DNA of 64,000 nt, from the NCBI GenBank assembly GCA_029263315.1, contig JAJCXR010000033.1, positions 1 through 64,000 on the forward strand. The letters run 5' to 3'. The position numbers were made by a program, and so were the translations under genes. This stretch comes from Acidobacteriota bacterium. Lineage in GTDB: Bacteria; Acidobacteriota; Thermoanaerobaculia; Multivoradales; J023. Within the stretch, counting starts at the first letter, position 1, and the number at the start of each line of letters is the position of its first letter. Under the pieces are notes generated by a model. The model saw only the letters and a program-made list of their open reading frames with translations, had not been told where the DNA came from and did not search any database. Shown here one piece after another: positions 45,693-55,421 of this stretch.

Positions 45693-47351
45693 ATGGGACC
45701 TAATTCACCTAGACTCGATTCTGCATGTGAGGATGAACCGGCCGACGTAGCCAAATCCGTCGATACGCCCGCCAGGATGTCGGGCGCGCTCCGCGTTTTG
45801 CTCATCGCGCACGACTCGACCGACGCCCGTCGGATCCAACGGATGGTTTTCGAGCTTCAAGAGGGAGGGATTGGCTCCATCGAGATGGATTGGGTACGCG
45901 ACTTGGCAGAAGGTTTGGGGCGTGTCGAACGGGCGCAAGCAGTGCTTCTGGATCTCAGCATGCCGGACAGCGGCGGGCTCGGTTCCTTGGAGGAGCTGTG
46001 CCGACGGGCCGATATACCGGTGGTGGTGATCCTCGGTCACGGCTACGACCGTTGGGCCATCGAGAGTCTGTCCAGCGGCGGCCAAGGTGCCATAGCGGGG
46101 GCCCACGATTACTTGGTGAAGGGAGACTTCGACGGCGAGACGCTTTTGCGTTCGGTGCGCTACGCGGTCGAGCGGCATGGGTTGATTCGTCAGCTGCGGC
46201 AGGCCCAGAAAATGGAGATCGTCGGGCGCCTGGCCAGCGGCATCGCGCATGATTTCAGCAATATCGTTACCGCCATTTCTTTGCATGCCGAGCACTTGCG
46301 GCGCAATATTCCGCCCACCGATCCGCTCCTCGAGAGGGCACAGGACATTCAGCAGGCCGCACGGCGGGGTTCCAGGCTCACCAATCAACTTCTCGCCTTC
46401 AGTAGCCGCCAGGAATGGAACCCTGAAGTGGTCGATCTGAATGTCATGGTACGCGATGTCGGGATCTTCTATCAGAGGGTCTTGGGTGAAGACATCACCG
46501 TGTCGGAATCATTGGCCGATGGCCTGGGGAGGGTACGGGCCGATCCAAACCAGCTCGAGCAAGTCATCTTGAACCTGGTGGCCAATGCGCGAGATGCCAT
46601 GCCGAACGGCGGCCGACTAAGCCTCAGCACCGGCAACCTCGATACCGCAGGCGGCGAGATGGCCATCGGTGGAGTCCCCATCGAGCCTGGAAGGTACGTC
46701 CGGCTGACCATTGAAGATACCGGCTGCGGCATCGACCCGACAATCCTCGACCAGATTATCGACCCTTCCTTCACCACCGAGAGACGGGGTCGAGGGTTTG
46801 GATTGTCCACCGTCTATGGCATTGTTCAGCAGAGTGGTGGCCATATCAAGGTGGAAAGTCAGCGGCGGCGTGGCACAAAGCTCTCGGTGCTCTTGCCAAG
46901 GGTGGAGGCCCCGGTCCCTCTGGCCGCCGAGGCTTCTGGCACCGTTACCTTGGGAGGCTATGAGACCATCTTGCTGGTCGAAGACGATGTCGATCTGCTG
47001 CCGCTGATTGGGGAAGCCCTCCGACAGCAAGGGTACGAGGTTCTGGAAGCCGATTCCGCGCGGCGTGCCTTGGCCGCGGCCCAAGCCCATTCGGGCGCCC
47101 TCGACCTGGTGATCGCCGATCTCGTCATGCCAGATTCGAGGGCCCCTGAGCTGGTTGAGCGCCTGCGTGAGCACCGGCCTGGCTTGAAAGTTTTGTTCAT
47201 GTCCGGCTACGTCGATGAGGGGACTTTTTCCAGGGCGGCCAATCTGGACCGGATTCCATTTATCGAGAAGCCTTTCAGGACATCGGACTTATGCTTCCGC
47301 GTGCGTCAGGTCCTTGACGACGAGGCATGGCTCGATGCCCCATCGATGTGA
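45693..47351 (+). CDS. Hybrid histidine kinase with receiver at both ends (REC-HisKA-HATPase-REC)
   Basis: 552 residues from ATG 45693 (GGGAGG upstream). No membrane segment. N-terminal receiver about 37-160 (AVLLDLSMPDSGG, phospho-acceptor Asp), then HisKA (EIVGRLASGIAHDFSNIVTAI), HATPase (NQLEQVILNLVANARDAMPNGG and GCGIDP, RGRGFGLSTVYGIVQQSGG) and a C-terminal receiver (DLVIADLVMPDSR). The N-terminal receiver suggests control by another kinase. It is divergent from the SCPU pilin gene; a NarL-type regulator follows 376 bp downstream. Inferred role: cytoplasmic phosphorelay node for the pilus locus. Confidence 0.92.
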   Translation: MGPNSPRLDSACEDEPADVAKSVDTPARMSGALRVLLIAHDSTDARRIQRMVFELQEGGIGSIEMDWVRDLAEGLGRVERAQAVLLDLSMPDSGGLGSLEELCRRADIPVVVILGHGYDRWAIESLSSGGQGAIAGAHDYLVKGDFDGETLLRSVRYAVERHGLIRQLRQAQKMEIVGRLASGIAHDFSNIVTAISLHAEHLRRNIPPTDPLLERAQDIQQAARRGSRLTNQLLAFSSRQEWNPEVVDLNVMVRDVGIFYQRVLGEDITVSESLADGLGRVRADPNQLEQVILNLVANARDAMPNGGRLSLSTGNLDTAGGEMAIGGVPIEPGRYVRLTIEDTGCGIDPTILDQIIDPSFTTERRGRGFGLSTVYGIVQQSGGHIKVESQRRRGTKLSVLLPRVEAPVPLAAEASGTVTLGGYETILLVEDDVDLLPLIGEALRQQGYEVLEADSARRALAAAQAHSGALDLVIADLVMPDSRAPELVERLREHRPGLKVLFMSGYVDEGTFSRAANLDRIPFIEKPFRTSDLCFRVRQVLDDEAWLDAPSM

Positions 47352-47727
47352 GTCGATACCGGTGAGGCAGGTCCTCGCTTGTCTCCAAGACGAAGTTTCT
47401 CGAGTTGGTGTCTCCAGTTGTCAAGCGGAATGATCGGTCGATGGACGCCATGGAAGTAGTGCGCTATGCTCATCGAGGAAGATTCCGTACTTACCGTGCG
47501 CCGACTGCTCGTCTAATTTTTGTCGGTTGGAGTGCTCCCCCTCTGCGAAGAGATCCGCTAAGGGCTGGCATTCGGTCCACTGAGCTCAATCTTGCACAGC
47601 TCATGAATTCTTATCGCGCTTCCTCGAGTCGGTTTCGCAATTCCAGATCTTCAGAAGCGGAAACCAGTTTCTTGGCGACCGGGCCTTCATGCTTGGCTGG
47701 CCTCAAGTGTCAAGACGGGGAAAGTCT
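47352..47727. other. Gap between hybrid kinase and NarL-type regulator
   Basis: 376 bases. No recognisable gene or repeat. It should contain the promoter of the regulator gene (preceded by GGGGAAAG); no TGTCNGACA site is evident here. Confidence 0.35.
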
Positions 47728-48357
47728 ATGATTAGAATCGTTGTCGCAGACGATCATGCGCTCCTTCGGGGCGGATTGAAGATGTTGCTCGATCAAGAGC
47801 CTGCCATGGAGCTGGTGGGTGAGGCCTCGAATGGTAGCGAGACCCTTCAGGTGGTCAAGGCGACGCGGCCCAATGTGTTGCTGTTGGATGTCTCGATGCC
47901 CGGCCGGGGTGGGCTCGATATTGTCAAGGAGCTCAAGCAGCAGCACCCGGATCTACACATCTTGATGTTGACAGCCCATCCAGAGGATCATTTTGCCATC
48001 CGCTGTCTGCGCAATGGCGCCGATGGCTACATGACCAAAGAGCAGGCTGTGGATCAGTTGGTCGAGGCCATCTTCAAAGTGCAGCAAGGCGGCAAGTACA
48101 TCAGCTCCGAGCTTGCCGAGCAATTGGCCTTCAATCTCCAGGTCGACTACCGGGATGCACCGCATGAAGTCCTATCGGATCGAGAGTTTCAAGTTCTGCT
48201 GATGATCGCCTCGGGACAAACGGTCTCTGAAATAGCCGCTGAGCTGTCGCTGAGTGTCAAAACGATCAGCACCTATCGAAGTCGGATTCTCGAAAAGATG
48301 TTGTTCCGCAACAACTCGCAGATCACTCAATACTGTCTGCGAGAGCGGTTGATTTGA
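47728..48357 (+). CDS. NarL/FixJ-family response regulator
   Basis: 209 residues from ATG 47728. Receiver domain 1-120 with DDHALLRGG, phospho-acceptor Asp in VLLLDVSMPGRGG and the Lys of MTKEQ. C-terminal LuxR-type HTH (LSDREFQVLLMIASGQTVSEIAAELSLSVKTISTYRSRILEKM). Such regulators bind short palindromes as dimers, so it is a candidate for the TGTCNGACA sites in this locus. Its 3' end overlaps the convergent membrane kinase gene by 35 bp. Confidence 0.95.
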   Translation: MIRIVVADDHALLRGGLKMLLDQEPAMELVGEASNGSETLQVVKATRPNVLLLDVSMPGRGGLDIVKELKQQHPDLHILMLTAHPEDHFAIRCLRNGADGYMTKEQAVDQLVEAIFKVQQGGKYISSELAEQLAFNLQVDYRDAPHEVLSDREFQVLLMIASGQTVSEIAAELSLSVKTISTYRSRILEKMLFRNNSQITQYCLRERLI

Positions 48358-51193
48358 GGGTCGCGGCGGCGAGGTTGGAGTCGCCGGCGAGCCTCAAGGC
48401 TTGTTGCACGGTTTTTGTCAACACGCTGATAGAGAAGGGCTTGCGAAGAAACTCGGCGCCGACCAGTCTGCTCTGGATCTCTTGCAAGTTTTTGCGGTCA
48501 AAACTCGACATGAAAACGATCTTGACGCTCGGTTGCTGGTTGTACAGCTCTTCAGCCAATGCCAGGCCTCCCATACGGGGCATCTGGACATCGGTCAGCA
48601 GCAAATCAATGGTCTCTTCATAGGTCGCGACCAGGCCGAGGGCATCGCGTCCGTCGCTTGCCGTGAGCACGGAGTAACCCTCGCTTTCCAAGACTTCGGT
48701 GAGAGCCCGGCGCAGGATGGATTCATCCTCGACCAGGAGAATGGTCGAATCCTTGGTCGCAAGAGGCACGATTTGACACTGCGGCGCTTCGTCGGCTGCT
48801 TGCGGGGCAACCGCCGGAAGCCAGATCGAAAGGGTCGTTCCGATATCCACCTTGCTGTCGACGGCGATTTGACCACCACATTGGCGGACGATTCCGTAGA
48901 CGATGGAGAGCCCTAAACCCGAACCCATGCCAGCCGGTTTCGTGGTGAAGAACGGCTCGAAAATTCGATTCTGCACCTGGCTTGGAATGCCTTCTCCTCG
49001 GTCTCGGATATGCAACACCACAAAGCCCTCAGCGGAAGTCTCCGACGATTCAGGGGGCGATGTCATCACGTGGTCTGTCCAAATCTCCACCGGCCCCCCT
49101 TGGGGCATGGACTGGCCGGCATTGAGGGCCAAATTGACGATGGCTTGCTCCAGACGCCCGCGATCGACCTTGACCAAGGGTAATCCTGAGGTGCGACGAA
49201 ATTCTAGGCGGACGCGGTCGGTGAGCAGGGTGTTGAGCATGTCTTTCATGTCACCAACGATGTCGTCGACATCCTCCAGGCGGAATTCCATCCGTTGATG
49301 ACGGCTGAAGGCGAGCAACTGGCGGATGAGTTTCTTGGCCCGGTCGCCCGCACTGAGAATGCTTTCCAAGTGCAAAAGGGCTGTGCCATCCGATTGAATC
49401 CTCGGTCGCATGAACTCACTGTTCAGATGTATCACCGCCAACAAGTTATTGAAGTCGTGCGCCACGCCGGCCGACAGGCGACCAATGGCCTCGAGTTTCT
49501 GGGACTGGAAGAGCTGCTCTTCGAGACGACGATTCTCAGCAATTTCCTGCTGCACCCTGAGCAGCGAGCCGATCTGATTGCCGACCCTTCTCAGCAACGC
49601 CACATCGCCCTGGGTGTAGTAGTCGTCTGGATCCCGGCGGCCGACCAGCCACAGACCGACCAAGGTACCGTCGGTCCACAGGGGCAAGGCTAGGTGTACC
49701 CAGTCCGGTAGGCCAGCCTGAGGTGCTGACATGGGATCGACATCCTCGTGCGTCAAATTCGGTAGGGCGGCCAACTCCTGTGATGTCAAAGGTTCCACCC
49801 CAAACTCGTCGACCGGTTGGGGTGCGCTATCAGCGAAGACATAGATCGCCGACTGTCTGATCAGCAGGGTCGGTAAGATGGTGTCATGGAGGAGTCGGGG
49901 GAGGGCCTGGGCCTCGTGCAACCGGGGGATGTTGTAGGCAAGGATTCCGAGGATCTCCTCAGGGGTGTGACGTAGACCCAAAATCTTGCGGTCGAAGAAT
50001 TTTTGACAGCACTTCAGCAGCGGCTTGCCGATAATGGCTGAGGCGACGCCCATGATGAGGCAGAACTCGGCGGGATTGCGCCGCAGGACACCGCTCTGCA
50101 GGCCGATCATCAGGATGATGAACTGCAGCACGATGATATAGATCAGAAAAGACCAAAAGCCGAAGAGCCGGTTTGCTCGGAACTCGATCTCTCCCAAGGT
50201 GTGTTTGGCCGCAGCATAGAGATAGGTGGTGGGCCAGAGGGGGACGGTGGCCAAAAGGGAAGCTCGTAGGATCACAGATTGTCTGGCGAAGGTGGCTTGC
50301 TCATCGAACCAGATGGGAATCGCCATGGCGACCACGAGGAACCACGGTCCCAGACCGAGGATCATTCCGAAAAGCATGAGTCGATTGGCCTGAAGCTCCC
50401 GGCTCGAGACCTTCTGGAACTGACGTACGGTGAGTAAGATCAAGGACGAACCCAAGGCAAGCAACACCGGAATGATGAACGACCCTTCGGGCAACCGATA
50501 AGTGAGATCGAGCCACAGACCGACACCGGCCCCGACATAGATCGGTATCAGAATCCAGCGTCGGGAGGAACGTAAGAGCAGACTCGGCAAGCTCAAATGA
50601 AGGTGCGTCGAAAGGGGCAACGACAGCCAAGAGGCGGAGTGGAACACCCACACGGAAAAGCCTAATTGGGTCGAGGACAAGGCCCCGGCGGCAAACCACA
50701 GTCCTAGGCCGTAACCAAAAAGAATCATCAATGCCCATCGGCTATCGCGGGGTCGCATGAAGAGGCCCGCAGCCGTGGCAACGGACCAAAAAACCAGGGA
50801 AACCAACAGGGTCAGCACATCTTCTAAGCTACGAACCCAAGAATCCTCCCCCGACGGCTCGAGAACCAAATCGAATACCTGGCCATGGCGCAGAAAACGG
50901 ACAGTGATCAACTCACCCGTCCAGCTGACACTTTGACTGCGGTCGGACAAATATTCTTGCAACGTGACGCCGTCGATCTCTAGAACTCGATCCCCCGTCT
51001 CCAGGCACAGGCGTCCGCTTTCGCATTCCTGGCCTGCGGTGACGATCCAGCGGGTCGGGTCGAGCCTAAAATCCGGATCGACCTGGGTAATCAAGAGTTT
51101 GCCGTAAGTCAGGCAAACCAACAGCGTCATGATGCCCAGGGCGAAGAATGTTCCATCAAGCACCTTGGCGATTGTGTCTGGCGTACGAGGCAT
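48323..51193 (-). CDS. Membrane hybrid histidine kinase with periplasmic PDZ-like loop and C-terminal receiver
   Basis: 956 residues from ATG 51193 (GGGGTGAG upstream); a GTG 42 bases upstream is an alternative start, but it lies within a palindrome. One N-terminal membrane helix (about 10-32), then a PDZ-like segment (GDRVLEIDGVTLQEYL...FLRHGQVFDLVLEP, about 45-115), then about seven membrane helices, a GAF-like region (about 455-570), HisKA (AIGRLSAGVAHDFNNLLAVIHL), HATPase (NLALNAGQSMPQGG, GSGLGLSIVYGIVRQCGG) and a receiver (LLLTDVQMPRMGG). It should sense something at or in the membrane and pass phosphate to a regulator such as the NarL-type protein. Convergent with it, tail to tail. Confidence 0.93.
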   Translation of the reverse strand: MPRTPDTIAKVLDGTFFALGIMTLLVCLTYGKLLITQVDPDFRLDPTRWIVTAGQECESGRLCLETGDRVLEIDGVTLQEYLSDRSQSVSWTGELITVRFLRHGQVFDLVLEPSGEDSWVRSLEDVLTLLVSLVFWSVATAAGLFMRPRDSRWALMILFGYGLGLWFAAGALSSTQLGFSVWVFHSASWLSLPLSTHLHLSLPSLLLRSSRRWILIPIYVGAGVGLWLDLTYRLPEGSFIIPVLLALGSSLILLTVRQFQKVSSRELQANRLMLFGMILGLGPWFLVVAMAIPIWFDEQATFARQSVILRASLLATVPLWPTTYLYAAAKHTLGEIEFRANRLFGFWSFLIYIIVLQFIILMIGLQSGVLRRNPAEFCLIMGVASAIIGKPLLKCCQKFFDRKILGLRHTPEEILGILAYNIPRLHEAQALPRLLHDTILPTLLIRQSAIYVFADSAPQPVDEFGVEPLTSQELAALPNLTHEDVDPMSAPQAGLPDWVHLALPLWTDGTLVGLWLVGRRDPDDYYTQGDVALLRRVGNQIGSLLRVQQEIAENRRLEEQLFQSQKLEAIGRLSAGVAHDFNNLLAVIHLNSEFMRPRIQSDGTALLHLESILSAGDRAKKLIRQLLAFSRHQRMEFRLEDVDDIVGDMKDMLNTLLTDRVRLEFRRTSGLPLVKVDRGRLEQAIVNLALNAGQSMPQGGPVEIWTDHVMTSPPESSETSAEGFVVLHIRDRGEGIPSQVQNRIFEPFFTTKPAGMGSGLGLSIVYGIVRQCGGQIAVDSKVDIGTTLSIWLPAVAPQAADEAPQCQIVPLATKDSTILLVEDESILRRALTEVLESEGYSVLTASDGRDALGLVATYEETIDLLLTDVQMPRMGGLALAEELYNQQPSVKIVFMSSFDRKNLQEIQSRLVGAEFLRKPFSISVLTKTVQQALRLAGDSNLAAATLKSTALADSIE

Positions 51194-51693
51194 CTCACCC
51201 CTATCTCGAGAAGTGCTCGCCAAGGCGCTGCTCACCCGCTGCAGCGGGTGAGCTCAGCCCTCGGGGCCCACTTCCGATCGCCACTCCCCCCAAGAGAGAA
51301 GCGCGCTGGTTTGTCGAATGGTTTCGAGGTGCAAATGTAGAAGGCTTCGGTATTCTATACCCCACCCGTTTCCACGTTCGATAGGAAGTTGCGGTTTCGA
51401 GACCTTCTCATAAAAATCTTGAATAAACATCACGTAGATCCTCGCTGGGTCGTCAAAGCGGTAGGGCTGTCCCCACCGCGGGTGCAGGGTGGACACCTCA
51501 GCGGCGTCCTTCTAAATGCAACCTATGGGGTTCCCGAGCGAGTGGCTATGGGAAGAGATCCGATAGAAATCTAAGATGTTGTGTGCTCTCCTCGTCAGAA
51601 GATGTCCGACTCCGTGTCAGTCGAAGGGTGGGTGAGGTGGTTTCTATGCTTTAGAAGATGCCTAGGGGGCCTGACCTTTCAAAAGAATACGGT
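51194..51693. other. Upstream region of the membrane kinase with TGTCNGACA-like sites
   Basis: About 500 bases between the membrane kinase (minus) and the pilin 51694-52194 (minus). Besides the palindrome at 51230-51253 there is TGTCCGACT at 51603-51611 with weaker GTCAGAA and TGTCAGTC either side. No gene recognised. Confidence 0.4.
51230..51253. promoter_or_regulatory. 24-base perfect palindrome upstream of the membrane kinase
   Basis: The half GCTCACCCGCTG (51230-51241) is followed directly by its exact reverse complement. It lies 37-60 bases before the kinase start codon at 51193. It could be an operator or, in RNA, a 10-12 bp hairpin in the leader; which is not known. Confidence 0.5.
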
Positions 51694-51707
51694 TCAAAAG
51701 AATACGG
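51678..51707 (-). repeat. 15-base tandem duplication across the pilin stop codon
   Basis: On the minus strand ACCGTATTCTTTTGA is present twice head to tail. The first copy encodes the last residues TVFF and the stop; the second repeats TVFF-stop just downstream. A read-through would add a second TVFF strand. Confidence 0.7.
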
Positions 51708-52194
51708 TGATCGTCAATTGATCGGTATAGATCCCCGGAGGAATCCGGGAATGGCCCGAGATGCGTCCATAGATGGTGTGCTGACGATCTCCCTCGCCGC
51801 TGCCGAGCGCCCCATCGAGGGATTCCCCCGAGGCCTCGTCGCCCCAAGGGATGGTGCGGGCCGGATCCAAGAAAAGGCCATATTCGAGCTCTCCCCCAGG
51901 GCCCACCAGGGTTCGGCGTAACGGATCACCGGAGGTCCCACCATCGATGCTGATCTGGTAGCTGATGGCGCTGTCCTCGGATACCTGACAGCGCACCCAG
52001 AGACGCCCCGCGCCGTCGCAAGTGTTGGACTCGAGAGGATCCATGCGGCCGAAGTCCATGGCGCTCACCGCCACCTCGACGGATTTGCACTGTCCCCACG
52101 AGGCCCCGGCGGTTGCGAGCATGACAATAGCCAGCAGAGCTGCAGCCCACGGAGCTGCCAGGTTGGCCGCCGGTAGGTGGGCCCAGTGCTTCAA
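51694..52194 (-). CDS. Spore coat U-domain pilin-like subunit of the chaperone-usher operon
   Basis: 166 residues. The TTG start codon overlaps the usher stop codon (TTGA), with GAGGAACG upstream, so translation is coupled to the usher. Signal peptide with AAPWAAALLAIVMLATAGASWGQ. SCPU domain with CKSVEVAVSAMDFGRMDP and ending TDQLTITVFF. Last gene of the operon chaperone-usher-SCPU; a tip or stalk subunit of an archaic-type pilus. Related to, but clearly diverged from, 44666-45181. Confidence 0.9.
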   Translation of the reverse strand: MKHWAHLPAANLAAPWAAALLAIVMLATAGASWGQCKSVEVAVSAMDFGRMDPLESNTCDGAGRLWVRCQVSEDSAISYQISIDGGTSGDPLRRTLVGPGGELEYGLFLDPARTIPWGDEASGESLDGALGSGEGDRQHTIYGRISGHSRIPPGIYTDQLTITVFF

Positions 52195-54545
52195 GGGCGT
52201 TCCTCACAGATCACCGTCCTGGCGTCGGCAGGGGCGAGCATCGAGGTCGGAACCACCTGCACCCTGCACTGGGAGCTCCCCCAGCGGATAATCAGTTGAT
52301 CTGCCTGGTCCAGCTCTTCGAGATAGATAGAACCTCCATGGCCGACCCTTGAATCGGGTTTGCCGCTCGAGCGCTCGACGGTGGCGCCCACCGGTACGGG
52401 AGAACCGTTCGCCAGCTTGACATAGAACTGACTATTGGCAGCGGAACCGACCGGGAAATCGAGCAACAAGGCGCCGCGCTCGTAGGGTATGGCTTCCATT
52501 TCGAGGCGGTTGATGCGCGCGCTGAGGGGGAAATCTCGACCGTCGACGCGGATCGGGTTCTCTTGAAACGGTCGCAGGGCCGGTACCAGGGCGACTCCGC
52601 TTCGATTGGTCCGTCCGACGAGTCGGTTGTCGGCGTAAACCCTGACCTCGGGATGACCAAGGCGGACCAAGGCAAAACCGCCGGAGATCGGGCGGCTCGC
52701 AAAGAGGTTGCCGGTCATGGCGACCAGAGATCCTTGGCTCCTCAACTGTACGGCGGTCCTCCCACCGGACTCGGCCAGCCGCAAGCCATAGGTCCCGATG
52801 CGGGTCGAAAGGACTGCCGAAAGCTCGTTGCGGCCGTCGGGGCCAGGCTCACCCACCACCCGCACGCCGTAGCCCGGTCCCACCGGTGCCCGGCGTTGGA
52901 TCTCGAGCTCAGGTCGTATGCTGTTGGAGCGCACCCGCAGCCGGGTGGTGGTTTGGAGGCGGCTGCCTAGCGGCAAAGAGATACCCACCGAGAGCTCGTG
53001 ACTTCGGTTCTCCGCCTCGAGGTGAAAGGCGCTGAGCCGCAATCGCAGACGCCGGGTGAGCGATCGCGAGTATGACGCGGTCCAGAGCTCGACAGGTTGC
53101 TCGTCCGGGCGTTGACGGGAAAGGTAAGCGAAGGCCAGACGTCCGAGCTTGGGTGGGGAGAAAGCCACCCGGAGTCGGGTGCTGCGGCGGGAGGTTTGGG
53201 GGGCCCCGATCCAACGGAAGGTTCGACTGGCCACCTCCCACTCGGCGGCGGCATAAAAACGACGTCCTCGATGGGCCAAGCCAAGGCGTGCAAAATCGCC
53301 GTCGACGGATTGTCCATCGGTGCTTCCATGGCTGGTCCCGATACCCATGTCGATGGTTCCCAGGCGACCCGGTGCCCAGGTTGCGGCCACTGCCAGCACC
53401 CGTTGTTGGGCGCTCGAAGTGCCATGACCTTCGAGCGTCAAGCGAGAGGTGAGCCCGCGGCGGTAGTCCAGGGAGGCGAAGGCCGGACCATAGGTGTCCG
53501 TGCGGCGACCAAAGCCCTGGCGTAGGAATCCAGCCTGCACCGACCACTGCTCCAGTCCGGGGCGCAACAAGTCGCTCTCAACGGTGAAGGGTTGGGTCAC
53601 AACATGCTCCCCGCCAGCGATATCCCGCAAGCGGAGCTCGAGCAGCCCTGAGCCGCCGACCAGGGGCGGCTGACGAATCTCGAAGGCCCCAGCGGCCACC
53701 TCCTGCCGCATTCGCAGGGCGCCGTCGATCACCAGGTCGACCACCGAAGGTAGGGTAGCCACCCCTTCGAGACTGGGTAGCGGATAGGGGATGAAGCGTG
53801 GGCGGATGTCGAAACGGGTGCCCCATTGCACGCCAGCAAAGCGCACCGGAGGCGCCAAGGCTCCTCCGGGTGCCACCGCGTCGCCGACTCGCCAGCCGGC
53901 CAGTTTCTCAGGCTGGGCCAGGCTCCACGTGGTGGACAAGCGTTCGACCGTGTCGCCATTGGCAAACACCTGACCGTTGGCTAGCCAGCGGCCTTGCACC
54001 CATCCCAGCTCGAACAAGCCGCCGACCTGATCGTTCCAGGAGCCGGAGCTGGAGTCGGTACCCTCGGCAGTGATTTCGTAGTCGAGAAACAGGGCTGGCG
54101 TCGACGGTTGAAGGGACGTCGAGGCGCCCGACGGCTCGGCTCGCTGACCCGCGATCACCTGGGTGCGTCGTGACCCCGGAGCAGTCCTCACCCGGAGCCT
54201 TTGAAGGCTGGCGTCGAGGTCGTAATCGACGCCCTCGAGGGCATCCAAAGGGACGAAGCACTCCTCCTCGATCCAGCGGCAGACGGGGGTGAGATCGGCC
54301 GCCAAATCCCATTGAGCTACGTGCTTCAGGGGCACCAAGTAGCTCCTCGGGCCTTGTCGCCAGACTCGGATGGCCGGCTGCTGCGCCGTGCCGTTGACCT
54401 CGAGCTGCAGCAAGGCAGGTTCGAGCTTCTGGTCGAAGGAAGGATCGTCATGTGCTGCCTGGACGTTCGACACAGCGAGCTCGAGGTTTAGTAGGCAGAG
54501 CACGAAGCCGATGAGCAGCCGGTGCCGAGCCTGACGAGAGGTCAT
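52191..54545 (-). CDS. Fimbrial usher, archaic (Csu/sigma) type
   Basis: 784 residues from ATG 54545, which overlaps the chaperone stop by ATGA; an upstream in-frame start is only an extension into the chaperone gene. Signal peptide LLIGFVLCLLNLELAVSNVQA. Usher-type beta-barrel: N-terminal domain (EECFVPLDALEGVDYDLD), barrel strands and the plug region, ending in C-terminal beta-domains (VEVRVYADNRLVGRTNRSG). It is shorter and more divergent than FimD/PapC, like Csu-family ushers. Secretes and assembles SCPU subunits through the outer membrane. Confidence 0.9.
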   Translation of the reverse strand: MTSRQARHRLLIGFVLCLLNLELAVSNVQAAHDDPSFDQKLEPALLQLEVNGTAQQPAIRVWRQGPRSYLVPLKHVAQWDLAADLTPVCRWIEEECFVPLDALEGVDYDLDASLQRLRVRTAPGSRRTQVIAGQRAEPSGASTSLQPSTPALFLDYEITAEGTDSSSGSWNDQVGGLFELGWVQGRWLANGQVFANGDTVERLSTTWSLAQPEKLAGWRVGDAVAPGGALAPPVRFAGVQWGTRFDIRPRFIPYPLPSLEGVATLPSVVDLVIDGALRMRQEVAAGAFEIRQPPLVGGSGLLELRLRDIAGGEHVVTQPFTVESDLLRPGLEQWSVQAGFLRQGFGRRTDTYGPAFASLDYRRGLTSRLTLEGHGTSSAQQRVLAVAATWAPGRLGTIDMGIGTSHGSTDGQSVDGDFARLGLAHRGRRFYAAAEWEVASRTFRWIGAPQTSRRSTRLRVAFSPPKLGRLAFAYLSRQRPDEQPVELWTASYSRSLTRRLRLRLSAFHLEAENRSHELSVGISLPLGSRLQTTTRLRVRSNSIRPELEIQRRAPVGPGYGVRVVGEPGPDGRNELSAVLSTRIGTYGLRLAESGGRTAVQLRSQGSLVAMTGNLFASRPISGGFALVRLGHPEVRVYADNRLVGRTNRSGVALVPALRPFQENPIRVDGRDFPLSARINRLEMEAIPYERGALLLDFPVGSAANSQFYVKLANGSPVPVGATVERSSGKPDSRVGHGGSIYLEELDQADQLIIRWGSSQCRVQVVPTSMLAPADARTVICEERP

Positions 54546-55366
54546 CGATCTCCCGCTTCCTCCCCCGTCCGGTGGATCTCCACGGTCCGAGGGCCACGGT
54601 CCGTATCGGCCACCAGATGACAGCTCTGACCAATGCGGGTCACCGTCGGATCGTCGGCCGTGAGGAGAAACCGTCGCTGGGAGCCGGCCAGCAAATAGCC
54701 GAGGACCGGTTGGCCGTCGGCCGGTGGGTGGCGGGGGTCGCCTTCGCATTTGAGCTGTCGAATCTGCACGTGCACGTTGCCTGGATTGCTCAATGACAAT
54801 TCAAACCGGTCGCCGTCCGATGATCGGAGTTTCCCCTCGAGGGGGGGCTCGAGGAGAGCTTGGGGAGCCGCGAAGACCGGGATAGCCAAGCGCAATGAGA
54901 TGTCGACCCCGGTGGCCGAAGAGGACGCATCGTCTCGGGCGGTGGGGATTTCCGTAAAGAAAATGCGGAAAGCCTGCTCGACATCGACGGGTATTCCCTG
55001 ACGCAAACCGACTCTTACCACCTGACGTTTGCCCGGTTCGACGACAAAAATGGGCGGTGAAACGAGCAGACCTTCGCTGGCTAGGTAGGTGCTTTGGCCG
55101 GTCTCCTGCGACCAACTGCGGACATCTGCTTGGATAGTGATGGGAGTCGGCCCTCGATTGCCCAATTCCACCGATCCAATATCCTGCGGATGACTGAGCT
55201 CGATGCGCACTGGGCGCACCTCAAAGTGGCCGGCCGCGTGGGTGGGCGTGGCCACCGCCCACGGGCCTACGCAGCAGAGAGCCAATAGGCTGAGAACGAT
55301 GAAGTGGGGGAGGGCGGGGTGTCGGCGTCCAAGGCCGAATCGAAGGCTCGTCGGTTCAGTTCGCAT
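54542..55366 (-). CDS. Periplasmic pilus chaperone (PapD-like)
   Basis: 274 residues. Signal peptide ending VATPTHA, then a two-domain Ig fold with the chaperone hallmarks HFEVRPVRIELSHPQDIGSVELGNRG, GLLVSPPIFVVEPGKRQVVRVG and AFRIFFTEIP. It binds SCPU subunits by donor-strand complementation and delivers them to the usher. First gene of the three-gene operon; the stop overlaps the usher start by four bases. Confidence 0.92.
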   Translation of the reverse strand: MRTEPTSLRFGLGRRHPALPHFIVLSLLALCCVGPWAVATPTHAAGHFEVRPVRIELSHPQDIGSVELGNRGPTPITIQADVRSWSQETGQSTYLASEGLLVSPPIFVVEPGKRQVVRVGLRQGIPVDVEQAFRIFFTEIPTARDDASSSATGVDISLRLAIPVFAAPQALLEPPLEGKLRSSDGDRFELSLSNPGNVHVQIRQLKCEGDPRHPPADGQPVLGYLLAGSQRRFLLTADDPTVTRIGQSCHLVADTDRGPRTVEIHRTGEEAGDR

Positions 55367-55421
55367 GGCGATATTGTGACGATCTACGAAAACCCGAACA
55401 TCGGCAGCGACCCCGACTTGT

